A DNA stretch of 64,000 nt, taken from Lampris incognitus (lineage: Eukaryota; Chordata; Actinopteri; Lampriformes; Lampridae). The translations under genes and the position numbers were made by a program. Of the stretch, positions 53,880 to 64,000 are shown in pieces (the stretch's first letter is position 1; every line of letters begins with the position of its first letter). Location of the stretch: contig NC_079219.1 of the NCBI RefSeq assembly GCF_029633865.1, positions 17,303,310 through 17,367,309 on the forward strand, given 5' to 3'. Under the pieces are notes generated by a model. The model saw nothing but the letters and a program-made list of their open reading frames with translations, was not told the origin of the DNA and made no database searches.

Positions 53880-54235
53880 ATGATGAGGGAGACAGCTAGG
53901 ACGATACTTGGTGTGTCATCAGGACAGAGGAAGGAAGACAAGGAGACTTGGTGGTGGAATGAGGAAGTACAGCAAAGTATACAGAGGAAGGGTTTGGCAA
54001 AGAAGAAGTGGGATAGTCAGAGAAATGAAGAAGTAGACAGGAGTACAAGGGGATGCAGCATAAAGCGAAGAGAGGTGGCAAAGGAAAAGGCATATGTTGA
54101 GTTGTGTGAGAGGTTGGACACTAAGGAAGGAGAAAAGGACTTGTACCGATTGGCTAGCTAGACAGAGGGACCAAACTAGGAAGGATGGGCAGCAGGTAAG
54201 GGCGATCAAGGATAGTGAAGGAAAGAAGAGTGACC
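53880..54235 (+). mobile_element. RTE-type LINE fragment between endonuclease and reverse transcriptase
   Basis: Reads MMRETARTILGVSSGQRKED, KETWWWNEEVQQSI, KGLAKKKWDSQRN, AKEKAYVELCERLDTKEGEK and DLYRLA, the standard RTE linker before the polymerase. One stop near 54160 interrupts it. It joins a PTBP pseudogene directly at 54235. Confidence 0.85.
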
Positions 54236-55040
54236 CTTGCTGCTCATGTCTCCGTCTCTGATGGGCAGGTCAGGTCTGGTGTAATCTCTGCTCTTATTGT
54301 TGTTGTGCTTGACAGGCTTACTAGTTTACTGAAGTCTATCGGTAGAGTACAGCAAGAGTTATAAATGTTCTGTCCACCCAACGACAGTTTAGCCTGTTGG
54401 GCATTGACAGGGTCGCTGAACTATAGCAGAGCCTGAAACTGGTTATTCTTTGTGGAGGTTATAATCTTCAACACAGCCCCAAATTTACTGAAAATCTGTT
54501 GTAGAACATCCAGTGTCACAGGATAGAACATATTGTCAATTATAATCCACAGGATGGGGCTTGAGGGAGGAGCCAAGTCCAGAACTCCAGTGTCAGAGGA
54601 TGACGAGCTTCTATCCTGAACTGCTGACACTGCCTAGGTCCTCTGGTTCAGAGCAGAGTCAGTCTTCGGTGCCTTATGGTTGGAGTACTGTATAAAGACA
54701 GGTGTGTTTTTGACCTGGGGTGTGACGGCTGTATAATAGTTGGCCATTGTGATGGCTGCTTTCTCTGTCCCCAACTTCAGAAAAGCCTGGTTCTTCCCCT
54801 TAGCATCAGTATGTTGGTGACCTTTCCAAAGGGCAGCCCAAGCGCAATGACCTGTCTCTGAGATGTCATTTGGAAGTTTCCTGATGTGTAGAACTCGAGA
54901 TGGAGGAGAATCATCCAAGGGCTGTTTCTTACTGTGTCACCACCGTTTACAGTCAAAGAGTTAGGGCTGCTCTCATACATGTTGAGCTCATCTGGGCTTC
55001 CCTTCACACCAACTGCAATATCACCGTCTATTGCAGCTCT
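54236..55040 (-). pseudogene. processed pseudogene of a polypyrimidine tract-binding protein (PTBP2-like)
   Basis: The minus strand follows the PTBP N-terminus without introns: [141 protein letters not shown] and [20 protein letters not shown]. These cover RRM1 and most of RRM2. The start ATG has become ATA, and several frameshifts and stops are present. Lack of introns across several exons indicates retroposition. It ends mid-gene at an RTE fragment. PTBP normally regulates splicing in the nucleus; this copy cannot. Confidence 0.88.
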
Positions 55041-55205
55041 TTGTGCACTTCACTCTGTTCTTACACCAGCGCACCTATTACACCATGACGTAGATAAGAC
55101 CCAACTAGTCGACTCTACGTCAGCATTGGCCTTGCAAGGTTCAGGGCTGGTTTAAAATGATAGATGGCGTGTTGAGTCTTTTTCAACCCAAAGAACAGTG
55201 GCCCA

Positions 55206-55490
55206 GTGGCGGCAAGGTGGCGCAGTGATTAGCGCTGTCACCTCCTGACACTGACGCGAGAAGGCCCTGGGTTCAAACCCCGGGGTTGTCCAGCCTTGGG
55301 GGTCATCCCAGGTCACCCTCTGTGTGGAGTTTGCGTGTTCTGTCTGTGTCTGCGGAGGGTTTTCTCCGGGTGCTCCGGTTTCCCCCACTCATCAAAAAGA
55401 CACGCATGATGGCTACACAGCTAGGATGGGTTAGATGCAGAGCATAATTTCCCCACGGGGATCAATAAAGTGTCTCAAAAAATAAAAATG
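55206..55490 (+). mobile_element. SINE with family B head and alternative tail
   Basis: The head GGCGGCAAGGTGGCGCAGTG and B-box-like GGTTCAAACCCC match family B. The 3' part is GCTACACAGCTAGGATGGGT.. TTTCCCCACGGGGATCAATA AAG, the tail seen at 20693-20845, not GGATGG. A chimeric or sister subfamily sharing the tRNA head. Confidence 0.85.
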
Positions 55491-56911
55491 CTTATTTTTA
55501 TAAAAACAAATGTAAATGTCAACATTATCACCAGCATTGATGTTTTATCACCGTACAGTCAAAATAAACACACAAGTGTTTAGAACCTCTTTAAATTTGC
55601 CCTTCTATTTACTATTCTGAAGATTATAGGGTATAAGCATATACAAGTGTTTCTCATACCATTATCTTTTATATTATAGAGGAGATTGTTTTTTGTTTTT
55701 TGGCGGTGCTCTTCTAAGTCTGATCACAGAATCTCTTAATGTCTAATCTAGATACTATAAGAAATGATTGTTTCATATCTACTATATGTAGCTGTCTCTA
55801 ACTGTAGCTACAAATCTGCTGTGAAGCTGGATTTACCTATTAAAGCATCTTGAACACAAATGACACCCCAGAGACTCGCACTGGTTCATGTTAACAAGAG
55901 GTTGCTGAATCAAACAAAATCACTGAAATATGTTATGTAAGACATAGATTACATAGATGCAGCAAGAGCAAAAAAAAATTATATTCATTTTACCCACCAC
56001 CACATCAGATAATTGGTTTACTTAATGTATGCTCCCTTAACAAAAAGCATTGCTTTTATTTGCCCCCTAAGCAACGGTCCTGACCTATTTACTCCTCTAT
56101 TTACTCTTCTATCAGCGACTTCACACCTGCCTCAGAAATGAGGATGCCTGCTGATGATGATGCATTCAGTTCGTATGGATATTATCCTGCCGCACACTGA
56201 TGAGTTTACTCAATAATTTCAACCAGCTAAATCTGTCTCTGTTTGACTCTGTGGCATCTAATAAAATCAGGGGGGGAAAATGTACCGTCAAGGCCAATTC
56301 CAGCGCTCAATAATCTGACTCGTGCTGTGAAGAGGGTAATCAGAGCAGATGAAAAGAGGTGTAAACTACAGTGTATTTTTATGGAAGCTGGATCTAATGA
56401 GGGGTAAAAATGCGGTTAACTATGCAAGAAAGAGACTTTCTCCCCTCCCCAGCTCTGAAAATAGATACATTTCCCTTTGTTTTGTATAACTGTGATGAAA
56501 GGAGCTTTGGCTTTCCCACCTGAAAGGAGAAGGAGCAGCGATGATGGGTAAAGCTACCAGAACAGCTTCCTTTTGGCAGACAATGCAGAACCTCTATACG
56601 GTTTAATGGACCTATCCAAGCACAAGCATCTTGGGACCCCAAAAAGTATGAGGAGCACAAAATTTTGGGCCACATTTAAGATAAGTTTACAACAATCTAG
56701 TTTTTACTGACAATTACATTTTAGCAGCATAGAAGTGTTAATTATATGTGTACTGTTATTTTCCCAAATCCAAATCTGTTTTTTCACTACTCCTCCTACA
56801 AATGTTTTGCAATTGTCACCAAATTTGGTACAGAGCATCTCTGGACCAAGCCACGTTTTCAGATGTTTATATTCCATACGGTTCCATACGGTTTGATTTC
56901 CCATACTAAAT
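55491..56911. other. unassigned DNA
   Basis: AT-rich; no gene or recognised repeat. Confidence 0.5.
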
Positions 56912-57058
56912 TGTCTCTAGGTGTGAATATGTTGGCCCTGTGATGGACTGGCAGCCTGTACAGGGTTTCTCCTTGCCTGCCGCCCAATGACTGCTGGGAT
57001 AGGCTCCAGCATCCCCCGTGACCCGAATTCGGATAAGCGGCTTGGATAATTGGTGGAT
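56912..57058 (+). mobile_element. SINE family B, 3' third
   Basis: TTGTCTCTAGGTGTGAATAT through CTGCCGCCCAATGACTGCTG to GGATAAGCGGCTTGG. Lacks the head. Confidence 0.85.
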
Positions 57059-57594
57059 GTTATTTTCCATGTTGGAGCAGCCCAAGAAAAGTTCAGTGAC
57101 TGTGTCAATAAGCATACTAGGACAAAACTAGATGCAGCATCCTTTTCAAGAAAAAAAAAAGACAATTTCTGCATATAGGTGTCATATTCAATGGCTTACC
57201 CCTTGTTTTGCTTTATTATCAACAACTCATAAATAGGCAATGGGTTTTACAAGACATGAAGGGCAATAAGCAAACATCATATTTGTATTACAACTGCAGA
57301 ATGCATCTTCAGCGGTTTTTGTTTTATTTTTGAAATATTCTAAGTATGTTTATGTGTATCTGTGTGCATGGAATTTGTAAATGGTACCTCCTGAAAATTT
57401 TATGTATATTATTTGGTAATACATTTTCGAAAAGTCTGTGAGAGAATTTATTCATATGAAAATTTTCTAACAACATTGATTATGCTTCAACATATTGTGT
57501 CAGGGAAAATGATGATAATAAAAAATTATTAGATCCAGAATAACCTGCAGCTGTTTGATTTATGTTTCGGGCATCTGGCAGATGCTACAGATCA
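57059..57594. other. unassigned DNA
   Basis: AT-rich, no features recognised. Confidence 0.5.
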
Positions 57595-57905
57595 GTGCGA
57601 CTGGAGCTACAGACCGGTGACAAAGGGAAAACCAACATAAATTGTCTTAGTAAGGTGTTGGGCCACCACGAGCCTCCAGAACAGCTTCAGTGCTCCTTGT
57701 CATAGAGTCCACAAGTCTGAACTCTACTGGAGGGATGGACACCATTCTTCTAAAACATTCCCTCATTTGGTGTTTCGATGATGGCGGTGGAGAGCGCTGT
57801 CTAACACATCAGCCCAAAATATCCCATAGGTGTTGAGTTGGGTTGAGATCTGGTGACTCAGACATAATTTTCAACCTCATCAAATCATTCGGTGACCCCT
57901 CGTAC
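57595..57905 (-). mobile_element. Tc1-like transposase C-terminal fragment
   Basis: The minus strand contains SPDLNPTQH-like and GYFG/DILG-type codons, [13 protein letters not shown] and then [11 protein letters not shown]-type sequence. This is the end of a Tc1 transposase, from the block before the last catalytic acid to the C-terminus. Frames are broken and no inverted ends are visible. Confidence 0.65.
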
Positions 57906-57994
57906 CTGTAGCGTAGGCAGAAATCACAGTGTGGGTGGTCACAGAGGAGATCAGGTGGGCCTAGCCCGTCCAAGACCAATTATACTTAATAGAT

Positions 57995-58110
57995 TTTGAA
58001 ATGCATATCCATCCATCCATCCATCCATCCATTATCTGAACCGCTTATCCTGCTCTCAGGGTCGTGGGGATGCTGGGGCCTATTCCAGCAGTCATTGGGC
58101 GGCAGGTTAA
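57995..58110 (-). mobile_element. SINE family B 3' end
   Basis: ATCC repeats (ATCCATCCATCCATCC) followed by CATTATCTGAACCGCTTATC and GCAGTCATTGGGCGGCAGG, the reverse complement of the family B tail. Confidence 0.88.
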
Positions 58111-58289
58111 CCAAAATAGGCCACTACAACTATACTTGCCTGAATGCACCACAGTTTAATCAAACAAGCCTTATACGTCATCAGAGGTAATATTACAGGC
58201 TCCAGCATGAATATTAACAACAGCATCACATAGCCTGGCATGGCGGCCACATATTTATACACACGCAGCTGACAGACGCAACAGCATCA

Positions 58290-59345
58290 TCAATCAAGTG
58301 TATGGATAGATAAATATAGTCTTTGTTGCCCTGCAGGAAATTTGTTTTCACAGCTAGTACACGTACAGAAACATACAGATAACCGCACCACAACGTACAG
58401 ATATACAGATACCTAAACGCATAACATTTATAAACACATAACATTCACTCACACCCACAAGATATATCTGACTCTGTGTTTGGTCAGTGAGGCAATTTGT
58501 TTAGTGCTGCTATGGCAGAAGGGACAACACTTCTGCCAAAGCGAGCTCTTCTTCATTTCAGAATTCTCCATCTGCAGCCTGATGGCAGTAGTGTGAGATG
58601 TAAAATGAGGGGCTGATCAGTGTCGTTCATTGTCGTGAGTGCGAGGCATGTGATGGCTCTGTCATTCATGTCTGAGAGGTTGGGTGGTGGGGAGCGGATG
58701 ATCTTGGCGGCAGCAGGTGTGATCCTGGTAAGTTTGTTTTTTTGTTGGAGATGGACAGCATGATATAGTAACAGGGGGAAACAGTACAGCAGGATGGTTG
58801 GATTATATTTTTGTAAAGTAACAACAGGAGGTGGGGGGCAACGAAATGCTTTGAGCTTGTGGATGACATGGAGTCCCTGCTGGGATCAGTTATGGATATC
58901 AGTGATGTGTTGACCAAAGCTGAGTTTAGTGTCTAAAGTGACTTTAAGATATTTGAAATTGTCAACCCGTTCTACTGTCTTGCTGTGGATGGAGACGGGG
59001 TTCAGTCTAGTGAGGGGTGTGTTTGGTGTGGTAATGACCAGTGATTTTGTCTTGTCCACATTCAGTTGGAGGTAGTTATCTGTGCACCATTGTGTAAAAT
59101 GAGAAATGGGGTGTTGATGGGCTGTGATGGAGTTATTGTCATTAAGTAGTCCCAGTATGGCAGTATCATCTGAGTATGTGTAGTAAGTAGTGATGGGTGA
59201 AGGGCTGATGCAGTCGTTTGTGTAGAGAGTGCAGAAAAGGGGACTGAGGACACAGCCTTGAGGGACTCCAGTGTTGGTGATGATGGTTGATGATGTTACT
59301 GTGATAGAAGTACACACAGGGCTGCTGACACTGGGGGAACACCAG
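58290..59345 (-). mobile_element. L2/Rex-like LINE, 5'-truncated
   Basis: The frame 58886-59317 encodes the end of a reverse transcriptase: NTGVPQGCVLSPLFCTLYTN, YSDDTAILGLLND (catalytic box, Ser for the usual Ala), WCTDNYLQLNVDKTKSLVI and VDNFKYLKVTLDTKLSF. Downstream blocks include LSDMNDRAITC and LPSGCRWRI, then a 3' untranslated tail near 58.3 kb. Frameshifts lie after 58886. Dead on arrival and short, as most LINE copies are. Confidence 0.88.
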
Positions 59346-59389
59346 GATTAATGCATGAACCCGAACCATGCATCAAACTTCTAAATAGC

Positions 59390-60830
59390 ATTCCGAGAGT
59401 TCAATATCACAGTCGTTTCAGAGGAACAGGACGAGACAGATGAGCAGGAACAGGATCTTTCATTTGTAAGAATAGCTCCAGAGGGAGAAGAAGTGTCAGA
59501 GTGTGCTATCATTCTACCACCTCAAATCAGGTGTTCCCCTCATACACTGAGTTTGGTTTCAACCACTGATGCCAAAAGAGCAATTTAAGACGATTCAATT
59601 CTCTCCAGGCAAAATCATTCATCCATGGCAAAGTGTTCAGCCCCATGGAATGCTTCTAGTAGACCAAAATATGTGGAAATACTCAATGACTTGACTAACC
59701 AGCAACTGAAGACACCCTGCGTTTGTAGATGAAATTCTCTTTATGACTGTTTGAGTCAGCTGACATTTCTTCAGGAGAAGCTCCCCAAGATCATGCCTGC
59801 CTTGCAACTCCCACCATTCAAAGAGGTAGAGCTTGATTTCCTTGAGGGATACCGCAGAGTCCTCAAGCCCATTGCAATTGACCACCTTCAAGGTCAGACC
59901 TCATGCTACTATGGTGAGCTCTTTGCTGTTCAGGCTAAACAACATGCAGCTGTTCAGGCTAAACTACATGAACTTCAAGCTTCAAACCTGCGGTACTGCT
60001 TACATAAGCTTGCAAGCCACCATATCTGGCTTTGAGAAAAGGTTCCAGGAGCTTCTTACAGCTGAAGACTGATGTAAATGAAGCCATCCTTTCTACAGCA
60101 ACCCACCCTTTTTTCAGATGAGGTGGTTGCCTCTCAAACTAGCTGCAGAGAAGAAGAGGATACAGTATCTATTTCTGAACTCAACTGAAGAGCTTGGCCT
60201 TGTGTCAGAAAGTCAGACTGCCTCATCAAACACCGCTGAAGAGAATGAAGATGATTTCTTCATCTTCTCTGACCAGGGTATGGGTAAACTACTCTCACTT
60301 CTGTGTCTCAAGGCTAAAGTGCAATTTCATGAGTTAATCATCAAAAATGAATATTCATCGATTAAAAAATAAATGAGCAGCTAGTTTCATGTCAAGTTTT
60401 GAAACATTTTTGTGATATTAAAAATCCTTGAATTTAATGCAAATTCATATTAACCTTGTTTCTCTGTTTGCCTCTACTGTTTCCAATCCCAGCAACAGGA
60501 ACTGAGAGCCAGTTAGGCAGAGAGATGTTGCCTAGACACAGTAAAGCAGAGCTGAAGACCCTTCAGGTTCTGGAGGACCCCAGAAAGGACCTTTCCTCAC
60601 TGGATTCATATCCACTGATCAAGCTACTCTTTGTGAGATTCAACACCACTTTGCCATCATCGGCACCAGTTGAGTGTCTCTTCTCCTTTGCAGGCATGGT
60701 TTACTGCCCTCACAGAAAGCGATTAACAGCTGAACTGATGGAGAAATTAGTTGTGCCGAAAAACAACTAAAACTGAAATGTAAAAAAAAGTTAGCTATTA
60801 GTTGTGCTGAAAAACAACTAAAACAGAAAT
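59390..60830 (+). mobile_element. hAT transposase remnant (Ac/ZBED-like)
   Basis: Blocks in order: LDFLEGYRRVLKPIAIDHLQ (about 59830-59890), AVQAKLHELQ.., RWLPLKLAAEKKRIQ (60120-60160), and the C-terminal dimerisation region PLIKLLFVRFNTTLPSSAPV with ECLFSFAGMVYCPHRKRLTA (60615-60730). The region from 60280 to 60490 looks like inserted or intron-like AT-rich DNA. Stops and frameshifts are frequent; ends not located. A 19-bp stretch with TAGTTGTGC..AAAACAACTAAAAC repeats near 60747-60830. Confidence 0.8.
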
Positions 60831-61502
60831 GGAAGGACTGCAGTGTTAGGGGGATACACAAAGGTGTATACTTTTTTTTAGGTTGTTGTTGGCATTGGGG
60901 GAAGGGGGTATGTCTCTTTTCTACTATTTGGTGCTGTATCATACTCTACTGTAATTGTACTGTTATGTGTCTTTTGTACTCGTTCAATTGGTTGCTTGTA
61001 TAGTTGGAGATCTCAGAAATTTACTTGCTCCACTGCACTTACATTCATCACTCTTGAAAAAGGCATCTGCTAAATGTCCATTCTTATTGTCTTCTGAAAG
61101 AACCAGTGCATCACTGTGGTCTACTGTTCAGCTCCCCCAGTTGCATTTCAGTTGGCTGTTCACTCAGTCAGTCAATGGTCACTTTGACTGACAGAAACCA
61201 CCCAGCATGCACCCCTGAATTCGCAGCCTCCCACCTCCAAGATATCCTGATTGGCCACTTCAACTCTATGATATGGGGAAATTAGCAGAGGCCATCTTTT
61301 CAATGAAGGGGGGTTAAGGTCAGACCCATATCGAGGCTACCAAATGCCTAAAATGTGATATCAGTTTGTATAGAATGTATTTTTGCATTTTCAAATTACT
61401 TGTATTTTAATTAAATACATTTTCTCATACCAGTATTTTGATACATTTGATGAGCAAGTATTTGTAATTTGTAACAAGATACTTTATGATGTATTTGTGC
61501 CC

Positions 61503-61506
<4 letters not shown>
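60831..61506. other. unassigned DNA
   Basis: No gene or repeat family recognised. Confidence 0.5.

Positions 61507-61580
<74 letters not shown>
61507..61580. repeat. (CA)n microsatellite
   Basis: About 37 uninterrupted CA units. Confidence 0.98.
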
Positions 61581-61585
<5 letters not shown>

Positions 61586-62045
61586 CCAGTTGTACACCCA
61601 AAAAAATATACCAAATAAACAATCATTCTTAAATAGGCAATAGGCTACTACAGCCCAAAATTGTAAAATTTCTTGCTTTTGAGGATTACGGCAGGAGATG
61701 ATGGGGATTGGAGTGAATTATTAGTTGAGGATGATGCCTGAACTTGAGCTGAATTCTCCCCCTCCTGTTCCTCACATCTTTCTGTGACAAACTTAAGCAA
61801 ACTACTTTCTTTCACCATGATTTTTATCTTAACCTAAGATGCAAGCCGCTAGCTAGCTGAAAGTAGGCTTCTGCTCCTCTGTACACTGAGTGGAAGAGGA
61901 GGGGCTGCTCGCAATCTGGCATTTGCAAAATGCACTGCTACTCAAACAGTCTGACTTATCATCGTCATCATATGGTAAACAAGAAGCAGTTACCCAAAGG
62001 CTGCACACACACTGGCCCTTTTGGATAAGATTGCCCACCCCGGAA
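61581..62045. other. unassigned DNA
   Basis: No features recognised. Confidence 0.5.
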
Positions 62046-62047
62046 TA

Positions 62048-63224
62048 CACCGATGAGCCAATACATTAAAACCATCTGCCTAATATTGTGTAGGTCCCCC
62101 TCGTGCCGCCAAGACAGTTCTGACCTGTTGATGCATGGGCTCCATAAGACCTCTGAAGATGTCCTCTGGTATCTGGTACCAAGACATTAGCACCAGATCC
62201 TTTAATTACTGTAAGATCCAAGGTGGGTCCTCCATTGAGCGGACTTGTTTTTCCAACGTCAGCATCCCACAGATGCTAAATCAGATTGAGATCTGGAGAA
62301 TTTGGAGGAGAGGGCAATACCACGAACACTTCATTATGTTCCCCAAACCATTCCTGAACAATGTGTGCAGTGTAGCAGGGTGCATTGTCCTGCTGAGAGA
62401 GGCCACTGCCATCAAGGAATACCATTGCCATGAAGGGATGCATCTAGTCTGCAAAGATATGTCAAAGTAACATCCACAAGAATGGCCGGACCCAGGGTTT
62501 CCCAGCAGAACATTCCCCAGAGCATCACACTCCCCCCACTAGCTTGTCGTCTTCCCACAGTGCATCCTGATGCCATCACTTACCCAGGTAAATGGTGCAC
62601 ACAGACATGGCCATCCACATAATCTAAAAGAAAACGGGACTCATCGGACCAGCCAACCTTCCACTGCTCCAAGGTTCAGTCCCAACGCCCCCATTGTAGG
62701 CACTTTCGACGGTGGACAGGTGTCATCGTGGGCGCTCTGACTGGTCTGCGGCTACGCAGCCCCATATACAGCAGGGTGCGATGCACTTTGTGTTGACACA
62801 TTCCTCCCATAACCATCGCTAAAAAACTTTTGTGACCTGTGCCACCGTAGACCCTCTGTCAGTTCGGAGAGATGGAATAGCAGTTAGTTCCCTCATGCAT
62901 TGATGAGCCTTGGGCGCCCAACACCCTGTCGTCAGTTTGTGGCTTGTCCCCCTCCTCGGAGCGCTGCCTCAGACCACCCACCACTGCTGACCGGTAGCCC
63001 CCCAAAAGCCGTGCTGTTTCAGAGATGCTCTGACCCAGTCTTCTGGCTCTGGCTATAACAACCTGACACTTGTCAAAGTCGCTCCGGTCTTTACGCCTGC
63101 TCATTTCTCCTGCATACACCTGATTGTTTGCTTACACCCAGACCTTGACATGGACCCTTGTTTGGAGATGATCAACGTTATTCATTTCGCCTGTGAGTGG
63201 TCATAATGTTTTGGCTCATCTGTG
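62048..63224 (-). mobile_element. Tc1-like transposon, full length, short inverted ends
   Basis: Flanked by TA (62046-62047 and 63225-63226). Ends are CACCGATGAGCCAATACATT and the complement of CACAGATGAGCCAAAACATT. The minus strand carries a degraded transposase: the N-terminal helix-turn-helix segment MSRRKDRSDFDKCQVVIARA, RRLGQSISETARLL is readable at 62859-63119, and the C-terminal IEHLWD-type region lies near 62.27 kb. Length 1,177 bp. Confidence 0.92.
62859..63119 (-). pseudogene. Tc1 transposase N-terminal piece
   Basis: 86-codon open piece with the paired-like DNA-binding segment (SDFDKCQVVIARARRLGQ, SISETARLLGG). The frame is then lost. The full protein would bind the inverted ends and cut with a DDE centre. 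Confidence 0.8.
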
Positions 63225-63226
63225 TA

Positions 63227-64000
63227 GAAGAAATAAATCTTGGTGTGTTTGCCGCTCACATGTATATGAGGTAAAATTTGCACAGCATCCTTTCTCTGGG
63301 TGCTTAGGGGAAAGGAAACAAACAAGGACAAGTTGGAGGAAAACAGAGTAAAGTAAAAGGAGAGACTATAAAGTAAAGAAAGCTGGGGAAGGAGGGGAGA
63401 AAAAAATGAAGGACAGAACGGAGCGGGGAGAAACAAAGGATGGAAGTACTGCAGCGTAAAGGGAAGTATGAAGTGAAGACAAAAGGGGGGTAAAGTCACC
63501 CCTCTGTCTGAGGTATGCAGGAAAATGGGGTCACAGCATTGATCTGTTGACGTGCAAATCAAAACAGGGGAAAAAAAAGAAATCTTCCCCAAATTGTTTT
63601 CTTGTCTGCGGTGTGTATAAACTAATGTCTGAGAAGTAATCGGAGGGTTGCTAGTTGACATCCAGAAATCCCCCGGACAGTAAGAAAGGTGTAGCCAGTG
63701 GGTGTTCTGGGACACGTTGCTTAGTTCAATGAAGATTGATGGAAAAGGGGACTTTTTTTCCCCTCTCACTAATTTTATCCTTGATAACATTGCACTCTGG
63801 GTTTGTTTGTTTTGAAGGCTTCTGGCACAACAAAGAATGAGCATTTTGTCTGAATGCTCATTTGCATATAAAAGTAAAAAAATCAATCATAGTTCTTACA
63901 CCTCATTAAACAAAGGGACTTATTCTTAGACTTTCTCCTTTCTCTAAATAGGCTGAATCCCCTCGTTTGGTCTTCGGAGGTAATGCGTATTGATGTAGTG
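63227..64000. other. unassigned DNA at the window edge
   Basis: A/G-rich on the plus strand (63300-63490). A 234-codon minus-strand frame ends inside the Tc1 copy and is Ser/Phe/Leu/Pro-rich because it reads a purine-rich strand in reverse, so it is not called a gene. Confidence 0.5.

Noticed and set aside
63182-63886. 234-codon minus-strand frame
   Set aside because: Reads a purine-rich strand in reverse, has no recognisable domain and ends inside a Tc1 transposon.

Overview
This window is nuclear DNA of a teleost fish, probably a percomorph. The evidence is the tRNA-derived teleost SINEs, Tc1-like and hAT DNA transposons, RTE, L2/Rex and I-type LINEs, Penelope-like elements, long GT/GA/GATA microsatellites, and two fish-type TRIM (bloodthirsty/TRIM39-like) genes. 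It is a gene-poor, repeat-dense interval with several layers of nested insertion. Nothing bacterial, no CRISPR array and no credible tRNA or rRNA gene was seen.

Layout. 1-3.3 kb: GATA microsatellite, unassigned DNA, then a ZBED-type hAT with an 8-bp target duplication. 3.6-11.6 kb: a degraded TTF-finger hAT split by a 6.8 kb DNA transposon (4453-11242) with ~550-580 bp terminal inverted repeats, a 3-bp target duplication and one ~1,558-codon reading frame broken by only two in-frame stops. That protein carries FEN/XPG-nuclease signatures and a Cys-rich CXC tail and best fits the Academ superfamily. 12.5-21.5 kb: SINEs, including a SINE inside a SINE, tandem GC-rich repeats, and an LTR-like fossil interrupted by a chimeric block that holds the 3' end of a histone H4 gene with its mRNA stem-loop. 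21.5-28 kb: a nearly full-length I/Nimb-like LINE on the minus strand, itself hit by a Penelope fragment, a SINE and a palindrome-rich MITE that in turn hosts a hAT MITE. 28.5-34 kb: a complete-length Tc1 element, a SINE split by a GTF2IRD2-like hAT with a perfect 8-bp duplication, and a second LTR-like fossil.

36.6-52.5 kb holds the host genes: an intact single-coding-exon TRIM E3 ligase gene on the minus strand (36585-38444), with a likely 5' untranslated exon near 40.9-41.0 kb, and a head-to-head paralogue on the plus strand (50349-52473). The paralogue has lost reading frame in its RING and carries a SINE in the coding exon. Between them lie SINEs, RTE fragments and a Penelope element with inverted terminal repeats. 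53.5-64 kb: a GT/GA microsatellite, an RTE fragment, a processed PTBP pseudogene, an L2/Rex-like LINE, a hAT remnant and two Tc1-like copies.

The probable working content is the 36.6 kb TRIM gene (ubiquitin ligase, likely innate immunity). The most unusual object is the long-TIR Academ-like transposon. All assignments come from reading the sequence; no database search was run.
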